A DNA stretch of 64,000 nucleotides from JADLCX01 sp964630785 (GTDB taxonomy: Bacteria > Planctomycetota > Phycisphaerae > Phycisphaerales > UBA1924), in the NCBI GenBank assembly GCA_964630785.1, contig CAZVZG010000019.1, forward strand, positions 22,643 through 86,642, read 5' to 3'. A program made the position numbers and the translations under genes. The notes under the pieces were generated by a model. That model was given only the letters and a program-made list of their open reading frames with translations, was not told the origin of the DNA and did not search any database. Positions 1 to 8,339 of this stretch are shown here, piece after piece (the stretch's first letter is position 1; every line of letters begins with the position of its first letter).

Positions 1-2
1 TC

Positions 3-737
3 TCGAGCTACAACCTCGCCAACAACGGCGGCGACGGCCTGCTCGGCGACGCCGACGGCGGCACGACGGCCGCCATCATCCCCAACATCTCCAGCGGCGG
101 CGGCGTGTCCTCCTCTCTGTCTTTCCTCAACACCAACTCGACGCCCGCGACGATCACCGTGACGGCCTCGTACGCCCGGGTCGATCTGCCCGATCTTGTG
201 CGGGTCATCACCGTCCAGCCCAACCGCCAGTTCACCATATCGCTCGCCACGCTGGGACTGATCAACAGCCAGGCCGCGGGAATCAAGTTCACCTCCAACG
301 TGCCGGTCACCGGCTCGGTGTTCGAGTATCAGAACGGCGACGGCGACGCCACCGCCGCGGCAACCGTCGCCGCCCGCGAGTACGTCTTCGGCGACCTCTT
401 CGTCAACCCCGCCTACGCCGGCGTCACCTACATCGAGAAACTCGGTCTGTTCAACCCCTCGGCCACAGCGATCGACGTGACCGTCAAGTTCCTCTTCGTC
501 GACGGCACCACCTCCGACCTCGTGGTCAACGTGGGCGCCCGCGACTTCGGGTTCGTCCAGATCGACCAGGCGACGCAGATCCTCAGCCGCGGCACGCCGA
601 CTGCGTTCTCGCTGGACATCACCTCGCAGACGCCGATCGTCGCCTCGCTTACGCACTACGACCTCTTCCTCAACGGCGGCTGGAGCACGCTCGGCGCTCC
701 GATCGGCCTGACCGTCCCGGTCTCGACCATCATCTGA
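3..737 (+). CDS. C-terminal part of a large, probably secreted protein (5' end outside window)
   Basis: The reading frame is open from base 3, so the gene enters the window from the left and only its last 244 codons are seen. The protein is rich in Thr, Val, Ala, Asn and Asp. It alternates short hydrophobic strands with NG, DG and NPSAT-type turns, which is typical of beta-sandwich modules in bacterial surface or exported proteins. An internal GTG at 105 could give a shorter frame, but coding continues unbroken upstream of it. There is no C-terminal membrane anchor or sorting motif. The gene ends 26 bp before a strong hairpin that separates it from the convergent flagellar operon. Family not recognised; no enzymatic motif is visible. 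Confidence 0.6.
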   Translation, partial: SSYNLANNGGDGLLGDADGGTTAAIIPNISSGGGVSSSLSFLNTNSTPATITVTASYARVDLPDLVRVITVQPNRQFTISLATLGLINSQAAGIKFTSNVPVTGSVFEYQNGDGDATAAATVAAREYVFGDLFVNPAYAGVTYIEKLGLFNPSATAIDVTVKFLFVDGTTSDLVVNVGARDFGFVQIDQATQILSRGTPTAFSLDITSQTPIVASLTHYDLFLNGGWSTLGAPIGLTVPVSTII

Positions 738-763
738 CGGCCCATACCGAGCGCAGCACAAGA

Positions 764-787
764 GGCGTGATCCTGCTGGATCACGCC
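764..787. terminator. Bidirectional intrinsic terminator hairpin
   Basis: A perfect 10-bp inverted repeat (GGCGTGATCC / GGATCACGCC) encloses a 4-base loop and is followed on the plus strand by CCTTTCATTCTCTTT. It lies between two convergent genes, the surface protein (stop at 737) and fliL (stop at 825). It should end plus-strand transcription and probably also the long flagellar transcript arriving from the right, although the minus-strand exit lacks a good U-tract. Confidence 0.8.
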
Positions 788-824
788 CCTTTCATTCTCT
801 TTCGTTCGATCTCCGGACCAGCGA

Positions 825-1373
825 TCAGTACGCCGTCGGGAACCCGCGGCAATCCGCGAAGATCACCCGCTCGATCACCGACTTGTTGTCCTCGGTCATG
901 CCCTCGAGTTTTTCGAGGTACGAGGCGACCTGCCGCGTCAATGTCTGCTTCTCGGGCTCGGTGAGCTGCGTGTGCCGCGCGCGGGCGATGATCTGAGAGA
1001 TGCCCTCGCGGATCTCCGCCTTGCGCTGCTCGAGCACCGCCTCCACCCGCTCGGCGTGCTTGTTCTTCACCTGAAGGTAGATGGAGACCTGCCAGACCCA
1101 GGCCTGGCCGGTGGTCATGTTCTGGAACTTGTCGTTGACCAGCTCGATCTCGGTGGTTTTCTCCGACTCGTCGTCGTGCAGCACGGCCTCGGGCGTCTCG
1201 CCGTGGCTGGCCTTGGGCCCGCCCGCGCCGAGGATCACGAACACGCCCGCGGCCTCCGCCACCATCAGGCCCGCCACGATCCCGATCGTCTTGATCGGGA
1301 GCTTCTTCTTCGGTGGCGCGGCCTCGGTCCCCTTCTCCGCGGCCGGCGCGGCTTCGGCTTTCTTATCGGCCAT
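825..1373 (-). CDS. fliL: FliL, flagellar basal-body-associated protein
   Basis: The 182-residue protein has the FliL layout: a short Lys/Ala/Pro-rich cytoplasmic N-terminus, one membrane helix at about residues 28-48, then a periplasmic domain ending in a region rich in charged helices. FliL sits around the stator at the basal body and supports torque and stator engagement. I chose the ATG at 1373 (MADKKAEAAP) rather than the in-frame start 21 bp upstream because a Lys-rich start directly before the helix is usual for the family. It is the last gene of the flagellar cluster, 90 bp after the MotA-like gene and just before the terminator hairpin. FliL next to a mot gene is a common arrangement. 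Confidence 0.85.
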   Translation of the reverse strand: MADKKAEAAPAAEKGTEAAPPKKKLPIKTIGIVAGLMVAEAAGVFVILGAGGPKASHGETPEAVLHDDESEKTTEIELVNDKFQNMTTGQAWVWQVSIYLQVKNKHAERVEAVLEQRKAEIREGISQIIARARHTQLTEPEKQTLTRQVASYLEKLEGMTEDNKSVIERVIFADCRGFPTAY

Positions 1374-1463
1374 GACAAAGCCCCTGACGGTCACGATCCG
1401 GGCGCGGACCTCCCGCGCGTGCAGCGTGTCCCGGCTCTCCTTCGGGTATTTTGGTCCCCCGGA

Positions 1464-2360
1464 TTAGGCGGCCTTGCGAGCTGCTGAGGTGCCACGGGCG
1501 ACTTCCGCCGGGTCCGTCGGCAGCAGGCGGGACAGCCGAGCGAGTGTCTGGTCCCGGTCGAACCGTGCGTGCACGGCGAGCACGGCGACCTTGGCCGCGT
1601 GGGCGAGGACCTCGCTTTCGGCGTTCCGACGCAGCAGCGCCTCCGCCAGCCGCCCGCCGATGCACAGCCAGACGATCGAGCCCGCGACGAGGCCCAGCAA
1701 CTGCACCGCCGCCGGTGACGCGACCGACCACGGTGAGCTCAGACGCAGGGTCATCAGCACCGCAGCGCTGCCGCCCGCGAGCAGAGCCGCGAGCGAGCCC
1801 CACCGGCACGCCGCCGCCGCGAGGGCCCGCGTGTCGCCCGCTTGGTGCGTTGTGCGATCCTCTTCCGCCTCGATCGCCGAGCGAACCAGACGCTCGTCCG
1901 GGTCGCGGATCAGCAGATGCAGGCCGGACACAAGCATGGGGTGCGCCGCCGCCCGCGGGTCCGTCGCCGCGGGCAGGAGCCCATCGTCCCTGGCGATCTG
2001 CGCGATGTCCGCGAGATCGGCGAATACCTGTTCCAGCGGCCGCCGGGGCGCCAACAGGCGTCGCGCCGCGTCGGGCAGGCTAAGCGCCCTCGCCAGCACG
2101 ATCGCGAGCAAAGCGGCCGCGCCCGCGACCACGACGATGATCCACGCGGGCGTGTCCGCGGGAACGGTCAAGGGCCGGCCGAGAGTCGCCGCGAGCGCGG
2201 GCGCCGCCGCGGCCGCAATGAGCACCCCGATGATGACGATCAACGTGCGGATCACGGCGGAGAGGTCCCCGGTGTTGAGTACGAGCACGAAAGCCCGACC
2301 CCTGTTTATCGGGACTCTGGCGCGCGGGATTGAGTTTCCGCAGTGCGGACTGGGAGTCAC
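1464..2360 (-). CDS. Divergent MotA/ExbB-like flagellar membrane protein
   Basis: About 298 residues, with two N-terminal hydrophobic segments, a cytoplasmic part and two more hydrophobic segments near the C-terminus, which is the MotA topology. The cytoplasmic part matches MotA well: a stretch like LEQVFADLADIAQIARDDG is followed by the HPML..GLHLLI.DPDE segment and an acidic EAEEDR region. The third helix, however, lacks the conserved Pro-x-x-G-x-x-G-T signature of MotA stators and reads GSLAALLAGGSAAVL instead. No motB follows; the next gene is fliL. The start is uncertain: GTG at 2360, or GTG at 2288, which would place the start just before the first helix. It is a degenerate or specialised stator-like protein and may not conduct ions. 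Confidence 0.6.
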   Translation of the reverse strand: MTPSPHCGNSIPRARVPINRGRAFVLVLNTGDLSAVIRTLIVIIGVLIAAAAAPALAATLGRPLTVPADTPAWIIVVVAGAAALLAIVLARALSLPDAARRLLAPRRPLEQVFADLADIAQIARDDGLLPAATDPRAAAHPMLVSGLHLLIRDPDERLVRSAIEAEEDRTTHQAGDTRALAAAACRWGSLAALLAGGSAAVLMTLRLSSPWSVASPAAVQLLGLVAGSIVWLCIGGRLAEALLRRNAESEVLAHAAKVAVLAVHARFDRDQTLARLSRLLPTDPAEVARGTSAARKAA

Positions 2361-2385
2361 CCACCCCCGCCCGCCGCAACCGAAG

Positions 2386-4113
2386 TTATCGGCCCAGAAC
2401 CAGGAGCTGTTGCATCAACTGATCGGTCGTGGTGATGACCCGCGACGAGGCTGAATAGCCCGTCGACGCGAGGATCAGGTTGATGAACTCCTGCGAGAGA
2501 TCGACGTTGGACAGTTCGAGCGCTCCTCCGACGATCTTGCCTGCTCCCAGAGAAAGCGGTTCGCCGACCACGGGCGTGCCGCTGTTCGGCCCGGGCGTAA
2601 ACAAGTTCGACCCGATGTCCACGAGGCCCTCGGGATTGGCGAACGTCGCCAGTGCGATCTGACCGACCGTGCGGGTCAGTCCGTTCGTGAACGCGCCGGT
2701 GATGATCCCGTTGGCCCCGACCGCATACGACGCGAGCGTGCCGATGGGCGCGCCGTCCTGGTACGTGGCGGCCAGCACGGAGCCATCCGAGCCCAGCGCG
2801 GTGACAGAGTCGGAGTCGGAGGCGAACTGGACCTCGAAGTCGAGCGGACTGGCCGCGCCCGTGCCGGTGCGGTCGAGACGGACGCTGAACCCAGACGGGC
2901 CCACGAGCCGGCCGTTGGAATCGAAATCGACGGTGCCCGTGCCCAGCGCGGTCGCGACGCCGGTGTCGTCGGCCGAGTCCGCGTAGTAACGCCAGGTCGT
3001 GCCGTTCCCGCCCTGTTTGGATTCGAGCACCATCGTGAGGTCCACGCTCAGCGGCGCGCCCAGCGAGTCGTAGACGACAAAGGTGTTGCGCACCGACTCC
3101 CCGTCGGCGTCCGCATCCTTGTTGAACGTGAATGGCGTGGAAGCGACCGTGCCGTCGCTGTTGCGGATCAGGAAGTCGCTGGAGCGGAACTCGAAATCGT
3201 TGGCGGTGCCGCCATTGCCAACGACGGTGATCACACCCGACCCCGCGTCCAGGCTGACGCCCGGCGTCCTGCCGTCTGGGTTGGCCGGAGCGTCGGTGTT
3301 GATGCCCAGGGCCTGCGACATGAAATCCATCAGGTTCTGCACGGTGGTGGTTGAGGTGATGTCCAGCGTCGCCGTGGGCACCGTCTTGGTTCCCCGTTGA
3401 GCGCCGGCGATCTCAAACCGTTGCCCGACCGTGAAGAGCGGCTGCCCGGGATCGTTCGGGTTTTCGACGTCGGTGACCAGGCTGGTTGGTGGGAGCGCAT
3501 CCGGCCCGACCGGCCCGCCGAGCAGCGCCAGCGCGTTGAGTGTGTGCCGGGAGCCCTGAGTGGGCAGGTCGCCGTCGGCGTCGAGGTTGCCCGCGAAGTG
3601 TACGCTGCGCGTGGCCTCGGCCAGCGTGAGTGTGCCGACGGGGATGTTCAGATCCACGAGCGAGCCGGACACGATGTTGAAGTTGCTGTCGACCGTGTAT
3701 CCCTGCACGCGCTCGCCCGAGATCGTGACCAGGTCGTTGGTCGAGTTCTGGCGGAACGCGCCCGCACGCGTGTAGTATGGCGTTGAACCGCGGTTCACGA
3801 TGAAGAACCCGTCGCCCTCGATCGCAAGATCCCGAGCGTCACCCGTGGCGGAGAGCGCACCGCCGGAGAAGTCCCGCTGTGTCCCGGCGATCGCCACGCC
3901 GAGCCCGATCTGGCCCGGGTTGGTGCCGCCGGTGTTGGTGGACGGAACCGTGCCGATAGAGAACGTCCGCGAGAACTGCGAAGCGAAGAGCATCCGGTTC
4001 GACTTGAACGCGGTGGTGTTCGAGTTGGCGATGTTGTTGCCGATGACGTCGAGGTTGCGGGCGTTGGCGGTGAGGCCGGAGAGCCCGGTGAACAGCGCGG
4101 TGGTGGAAGCCAT
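2386..4113 (-). CDS. flgE: FlgE, flagellar hook protein
   Basis: A 575-residue hook subunit. The N-terminus carries the rod/hook family signature (GLSGLTANARNLDVIGNNIA...) and the C-terminus the matching amphipathic helix (SNVDLSQEFINLI...), which pack together in the hook D0 core. The middle, which is Gly/Thr/Asp-rich, corresponds to the surface domains and is somewhat longer than in E. coli (about 400 residues in total). ATG at 4113 is chosen because it begins exactly at the conserved domain; 46 further upstream codons are open but do not look coding. It lies 25 bp before the MotA-like gene and 106 bp after the flagellar operon protein. FlgD caps and FliK measures this structure; both genes are upstream. 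Confidence 0.93.
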   Translation of the reverse strand: MASTTALFTGLSGLTANARNLDVIGNNIANSNTTAFKSNRMLFASQFSRTFSIGTVPSTNTGGTNPGQIGLGVAIAGTQRDFSGGALSATGDARDLAIEGDGFFIVNRGSTPYYTRAGAFRQNSTNDLVTISGERVQGYTVDSNFNIVSGSLVDLNIPVGTLTLAEATRSVHFAGNLDADGDLPTQGSRHTLNALALLGGPVGPDALPPTSLVTDVENPNDPGQPLFTVGQRFEIAGAQRGTKTVPTATLDITSTTTVQNLMDFMSQALGINTDAPANPDGRTPGVSLDAGSGVITVVGNGGTANDFEFRSSDFLIRNSDGTVASTPFTFNKDADADGESVRNTFVVYDSLGAPLSVDLTMVLESKQGGNGTTWRYYADSADDTGVATALGTGTVDFDSNGRLVGPSGFSVRLDRTGTGAASPLDFEVQFASDSDSVTALGSDGSVLAATYQDGAPIGTLASYAVGANGIITGAFTNGLTRTVGQIALATFANPEGLVDIGSNLFTPGPNSGTPVVGEPLSLGAGKIVGGALELSNVDLSQEFINLILASTGYSASSRVITTTDQLMQQLLVLGR

Positions 4114-4219
4114 GATGAGGTTCCGATGACGGCGAAGAGGGAGGGAAAGAGAAGTTGATCGGGAAATGGTTTCGGGTGCTGCCCGAAACGCGTCGTCGCG
4201 ATGTCCGGTCGGGGTCGAA

Positions 4220-4735
4220 TCAGGCCGCCTTCTCCGAAGGCCTCCCACCACCCACGGCCGCGAGCAGGGTTGCCAGCGATGGCGACGAGACCTGGGCCGC
4301 GGGCACGGGGATCGTCGCGGATGCCTGAGACGCGGACAGTCGTTCGGTATCGAGATTGATCACCCCGTCGATACCGGCCAGCACGCCGGCCGACAGGTCG
4401 GCGGCGCCGGTGATCTCACGGTTGGCCACATCGAGCTTCACGGCCTGACCGCCGATGAGCACCAGCGCGTTGCGGACACCCGCGACCTCGGCTTTGTCGG
4501 CGGCGAGCGAGATCTGCGCGAGCTGGTCCTCCGTGAGCTTCACCTTCGCGTTCGGGCCGATCGAGACCGGGCGGTTCGAGGCGAGCTCTCCGGCCTGGGC
4601 TCTCCTGAGCAGGTCGGCGAACTGCCCGGCCGCGACGGACCCGGTCACACCCGCTGGCGGCGTCGAACCGGGCACGGCGGCCCGGCGGACACCCGAGGCG
4701 AGCTGTTGGAGCAGGTAAGAGGCGATCGTGCTCAT
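4220..4735 (-). CDS. Flagellar operon protein (TIGR02530-like), located between flgD and flgE
   Basis: A 171-residue protein with the core of the small flagellar operon protein found between flgD and flgE in many bacteria: K.TEDQLAQISLAADKAE followed by a short beta strand (NALVLIG) and a second strand ending in a TGAAD-like segment. In the family the core is about 90-130 residues; here it has N- and C-terminal Ala/Ser-rich extensions. The position is exactly that of the family, after flgD and before flgE. Its role is not established; it is presumed to act in hook assembly. There is no signal peptide or membrane segment. The call depends on the short core plus the strong context. Confidence 0.7.
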   Translation of the reverse strand: MSTIASYLLQQLASGVRRAAVPGSTPPAGVTGSVAAGQFADLLRRAQAGELASNRPVSIGPNAKVKLTEDQLAQISLAADKAEVAGVRNALVLIGGQAVKLDVANREITGAADLSAGVLAGIDGVINLDTERLSASQASATIPVPAAQVSSPSLATLLAAVGGGRPSEKAA

Positions 4736-4801
4736 GTGTCAAGCCTTCGCTGCGGCAATCGAGTCGCGACGGATCGGGCGAACAAGCCGGCCCAGTTCCG
4801 C

Positions 4802-5224
4802 TCAACCGGCCTGGGGCACACCCTGCATGATGTCGACGTTGGCGAAGGGCACCAGGAAGTTGTTGGACAACCGCAAGAGCGGCCCCTTCTCGTTGCGCGC
4901 GACCGCGACGACCTCGCCGACGACCCGCTGTCCGCCCTCGGTCAGGCCCGAGACGTACTTGCCGATGAGCGAGCCGGCGGTCGAGAGCTGGTTCTGCGTC
5001 AGGATCGCCTCGAGCTTGTCGGTGAGGTTGATGTCCGACTGGATGCTCCGCAGGCTCGACAACTGCTGGAGCATCTGGTTGCTGTCGTTGGGCTTGAGCG
5101 GGTCCTGGTTCGAGAGCTCCGTGAACATGATCTTCACGAACTGCTCGCTGGTCAGGTCGTTAAAGGCGTTGGGCGTGACCGAGCCCACCGTGCTGGTCGC
5201 GTCGAGTGCAGAGATGCCGGCCAT
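4802..5224 (-). CDS. flgD: FlgD, hook-capping protein (short form)
   Basis: A 140-residue FlgD. The conserved N-terminal block is present (FVKIMFTELSNQDPLKP, then M..QL..L.SI), which acts as the export and assembly signal of the hook cap. This is followed by a short segment with SLIGKYVSG and a small beta-rich tail. The Tudor-like and Fn3-like domains of the 230-residue enterobacterial FlgD are missing, as in the shorter Bacillus-type FlgD. It lies 66 bp upstream of the flagellar operon protein and 73 bp downstream of fliK, in the usual fliK-flgD-x-flgE order. FlgD forms the scaffold under which FlgE subunits polymerise. Confidence 0.9.
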   Translation of the reverse strand: MAGISALDATSTVGSVTPNAFNDLTSEQFVKIMFTELSNQDPLKPNDSNQMLQQLSSLRSIQSDINLTDKLEAILTQNQLSTAGSLIGKYVSGLTEGGQRVVGEVVAVARNEKGPLLRLSNNFLVPFANVDIMQGVPQAG

Positions 5225-5297
5225 ACGAGTGCCCTTTCGATCAGGCGCGGAGCCACCGCCGCGATGCCGCCGCGATCACACGTGCCGCCGTGCGCCG

Positions 5298-7085
5298 CTA
5301 CGCGAGGGCGTCGATCGTCAGACGCAGGGCTCCGCCCTCGTTCTGCCCGATCTGGAACGGAAGTCTCGTGCTGTCCAGGTAGATGGGCCGCTCCGCGGCC
5401 GCATCGTCGAAGAACGAAGGGGGTCGGGGAGCGTCCGTGCTCCCCTGTCCCCGATCCGGTCGGGCCTCCGGCCCGTGATGTCCGTTGCGATGAAGATCGA
5501 ACGAGTGCTGTTGAGTTCCGCCGCCCGGTTGCTCCGACGCTCCCCCGCTCCCATTTCCGCCAACCCCCGGGTGTCGTCCCCCTCCCCCCCCGTCGGGATC
5601 CACCGATCCGGGCGCGTGCCCGGGCTGGTGATTGAAATCAGCCCTCGCATACGGCGTGCCAGTCGCCAAACCCAGCGGATCGCCGAGCGGGCGCTCGCGC
5701 GGCAGGCGCACGACCTCAAGCCCGTCGATCGCCATCCCGCGGGCCTCCAACGACGCCCGCAGGTGCCCCAGCGAGCCATCAACCGCCTTGCGAGCCTCGG
5801 CGCTGGTCACCTCGAAGCGGGCCGAAACCCCCGAACGTTCGCGATCGAACGCCACGCGGATCCTGAGTTGACCGAGCGCGGCGGGCTGCAGGCGCAGCAC
5901 CACCTCGCTGGTGCTCTCCGCGCGTGAGCCTCGTGCTTGCGCAATGGCCGCGCTCAGACCGCGCACGAGTTGCGTCTTGAACTCGTTCCGGCCATCAGCC
6001 GTTTCGCCGGATTGGCGGGCCGCGCTTGCCGTCCGCCCGGCCTTGCCGCCGTTTGTCGAATCCGTGCCCCGCCCGCCGACCTCGCCATGTGCGATCACAA
6101 CCGGTTGACCTCCCCGTCCTCCTTCCCCCCCTCCCCCCGCGTCCGTCGGCGCGGCCCCGGTCGAGTCCGTTCGCGCCCTACTCCCCGGACCAGTCTGAGA
6201 CGCCTGGACGGCCCCCGGAGCACCCACCAAACTTGTTGCGGCCTTGGCCTGCGCCGCGGGCGATTCGCGCGAAGCCGAACCCGCCGCATCAGTTCGCCCT
6301 TCAATCTGCCGTCGATCACCGCCGGACCCCGGGCCCGCCTCCTGCTCGGATCGCGTCCCGGCCCCGTGCGGCGAAGGCTGCTCGTCGCGCATCGCGGTCT
6401 CTCTACCAACGCTCGAACCGCGCTCGCCGCCATCGGCCGCTTGCGTCTGAGACCCGGGGCTCTGATCGACAACCACCGACTGGCGGGCCCCGCTGGGGCG
6501 CGATGTTCGCTCGGCTCCTGCACGCCCGCCTGAACCGTGCGATTCGTCCGGCTGTTTCGTCGCGGACCTGGCGAACGAGTCGGGTGATTCCGGACGAAAC
6601 TGGAACGTTCCTTGCAGAATCTGGTTGTTCAGGAGCCGGATCGTCACCGGGCGCTCGGGCGCTGCCGCGGGCACGGGTCGATCGGCCGTCCCGGTTGCTC
6701 CCGCCCCACCCGCAGTTTGATCCGCGACCTCTCCAGCGTCCGTCTTTCCAGGTTCGGATTTCGTCTGTCGCGACGGACCGTCGGTGCCCGAGGCATCGGA
6801 GGCCGCGGTCGCGGGGTCGTCTCCTCCGTCGGCCTCCGCGGCCGGCTTGTCTCCCACACTTTCTTTTTCTGCGGGCGTCGTCAGCGCACCCCGCTCAACC
6901 CCTGCCCACCCACTGTTCCCGTCACCATCCGATTCCACTCCACCCGGACGGTCCTCGCGCAATTTGCGCAGGTCGTCGGCGAAGTCTGCGCACCGGGTGC
7001 TCGATTGTGCCGCGAGCAAAAGCGATGTTCGCCGCTCAGAGAGCGGTCCGATGGTGTCACGGGTTGGGGCGAAGACCGGATTCAT
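5298..7085 (-). CDS. fliK: FliK, hook-length control protein
   Basis: About 595 residues. The long middle is low-complexity (Gly, Ser, Arg, Asp, Glu, Pro rich), as expected for the flexible ruler part. The C-terminal 200 residues carry the FliK switch domain with the LQPAALGQLRIRVAFDRE signature, then a pair of helices ending in LRASLEARGMAIDGLEV. FliK measures hook length and switches the export gate from hook to filament substrates. Start chosen at ATG 7085 (MNPVFAP), which overlaps the end of the upstream MotE-like gene by 29 bp; an earlier in-frame start would run deep into that gene. The weak conservation outside the C-terminus makes the exact start uncertain. Confidence 0.82.
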   Translation of the reverse strand: MNPVFAPTRDTIGPLSERRTSLLLAAQSSTRCADFADDLRKLREDRPGGVESDGDGNSGWAGVERGALTTPAEKESVGDKPAAEADGGDDPATAASDASGTDGPSRQTKSEPGKTDAGEVADQTAGGAGATGTADRPVPAAAPERPVTIRLLNNQILQGTFQFRPESPDSFARSATKQPDESHGSGGRAGAERTSRPSGARQSVVVDQSPGSQTQAADGGERGSSVGRETAMRDEQPSPHGAGTRSEQEAGPGSGGDRRQIEGRTDAAGSASRESPAAQAKAATSLVGAPGAVQASQTGPGSRARTDSTGAAPTDAGGGGEGGRGGQPVVIAHGEVGGRGTDSTNGGKAGRTASAARQSGETADGRNEFKTQLVRGLSAAIAQARGSRAESTSEVVLRLQPAALGQLRIRVAFDRERSGVSARFEVTSAEARKAVDGSLGHLRASLEARGMAIDGLEVVRLPRERPLGDPLGLATGTPYARADFNHQPGHAPGSVDPDGGGGGRHPGVGGNGSGGASEQPGGGTQQHSFDLHRNGHHGPEARPDRGQGSTDAPRPPSFFDDAAAERPIYLDSTRLPFQIGQNEGGALRLTIDALA

Positions 7086-7809
7086 CGGCGGCGGAGAGGG
7101 GCGGGCCGGCTGCGCGGCCCAGGGATGCGGCCTCGTTCTGTGGGGACAGCCCCCGCGTCCGTAGGCGTTCGAGCAAATCCGCTGCCACAGCGGGCTCGCC
7201 CTTGACGAACTCGGCCAGCACCTTGCTCCGCTTGGATTCATCCATTTGGGCCAGGTATGCCACTACCTGGTCCACGTTCCGCGACTCGAGCATCGCCTGC
7301 AGCACGGCCTTGGCGTCTTTGGGCCGCTGGTTCTCGAGGGCCGAAAGGGCGATCTTGAACTGCTTCGTTCCTTCCATTTCGGCGATGCGCTGTCGCTCGG
7401 AGGCGAACGCCGTCCGCGCATCTGCCAGCGCCTTCTCCCGGCGCTCCAGGTCGGTCAACTGCCGGAACAGTCCGTCACGCAGGTTCTCGAGCTCCTGCCG
7501 CTGGCGGAGCACGAACTGCAACTGCTTCTCCGATTCCAGTTGCTTCTCCGAGATCCGCTCAGCGGCCGTCTCGGGCGGAATAGCCCGGCGGGCCTCGTCC
7601 GCGGCCTTCTTCTTCGCCTCGGTCACCTCGGCCTCGGCCGAGATGCGGGTCTGTTCCTCCTGCGCCTGCGTGACCGAAAGCATCGCGCGGATGGTCTGGA
7701 TGCGGTGCTTGCTCAGACGGTCCGTGGTCTGCAGCCAGACCAGCAGCCCGCCGATGGCGATGACGTTCGCGATGGCCAACGTCGAAACGATCATCCAAAT
7801 CCGCTTCAT
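7057..7809 (-). CDS. MotE/FlbB-like flagellar protein with one membrane helix and a coiled coil
   Basis: A 250-residue protein with an N-terminal membrane helix (about residues 5-25), a long charged coiled coil (about 45-150) and a C-terminal helical repeat resembling the MgtE intracellular N-domain (LSALENQRPKDAKAVLQ.ML.....DQVVAYLAQM....RSKVL). Proteins of this design sit between fliJ and fliK in many flagellar operons and are known as MotE or FlbB; some act as chaperones or scaffolds for motor proteins. The start overlaps the fliJ stop by 4 bp (ATGA), which indicates translational coupling. Individual family membership is inferred from architecture and position rather than from strong sequence motifs. 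Confidence 0.7.
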   Translation of the reverse strand: MKRIWMIVSTLAIANVIAIGGLLVWLQTTDRLSKHRIQTIRAMLSVTQAQEEQTRISAEAEVTEAKKKAADEARRAIPPETAAERISEKQLESEKQLQFVLRQRQELENLRDGLFRQLTDLERREKALADARTAFASERQRIAEMEGTKQFKIALSALENQRPKDAKAVLQAMLESRNVDQVVAYLAQMDESKRSKVLAEFVKGEPAVAADLLERLRTRGLSPQNEAASLGRAAGPPLSAADESGLRPNP

Positions 7810-8336
7810 GGTTCATCGCTCCCGTCTGATCGGGGTAAGACCAACACCGACTCCGTCCACCGGTGGCGCATCACCGCCAGTTCGTCGAGCGCCGCCGCTT
7901 CGCGTCGCAGTCCTTCTCGCCTGTGGGCCTCCAGGGCCCGATCCTTGAGCAGTTGCACCGCCTTGCGCTCGGCCGTGGCTTTCAGCAGTTCGGCCCGCGC
8001 CAGGTCCAGCCGCTTGAGCGCGCCGGCGAGCTCCATCGCGGCCCGCTGTGCCCGCACAGCCAGGTGCAGCGACGCGCTCGCGGCCGCGCGCACCCCGTTG
8101 AGCCCTGTCCCCATCGCCCCATCCGAACCCCGCACCTCCGCGGGTTGCGCGGATGGATGGAGCCCGGCCCGGAGGCACCGACGCGTGTCGAGCAGCTCTT
8201 CCTGAATGGATCGCAGCACCGACTCGCCCACGAGTCGCTCGCGTTCCAGAGCCGCGACGCGCAACTGCGCGTGCTCTTCGAGTCGCTCGCGTTGCTCCAG
8301 CACCGGCTGCAATCGGAATACGAAGCCCCGCGCCAT
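7806..8336 (-). CDS. fliJ: FliJ, flagellar export chaperone/ATPase stalk
   Basis: A 176-residue, mostly helical protein with the FliJ pattern: an N-terminal F.LQPVLEQRE segment and a C-terminal coiled-coil arm ending in E.......LDELAVMRH. FliJ inserts into the FliI hexamer like the gamma subunit of an F-type ATPase and connects it to FlhA. A Gly/Ser-rich interruption near residue 65-80 separates the two helices, as expected for the hairpin turn. It begins 3 bp after the fliI stop codon and overlaps the next gene by 4 bp, so fliI, fliJ and the MotE-like gene are translated as a unit. Confidence 0.82.
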   Translation of the reverse strand: MARGFVFRLQPVLEQRERLEEHAQLRVAALERERLVGESVLRSIQEELLDTRRCLRAGLHPSAQPAEVRGSDGAMGTGLNGVRAAASASLHLAVRAQRAAMELAGALKRLDLARAELLKATAERKAVQLLKDRALEAHRREGLRREAAALDELAVMRHRWTESVLVLPRSDGSDEP

Positions 8337-8339
8337 GGA

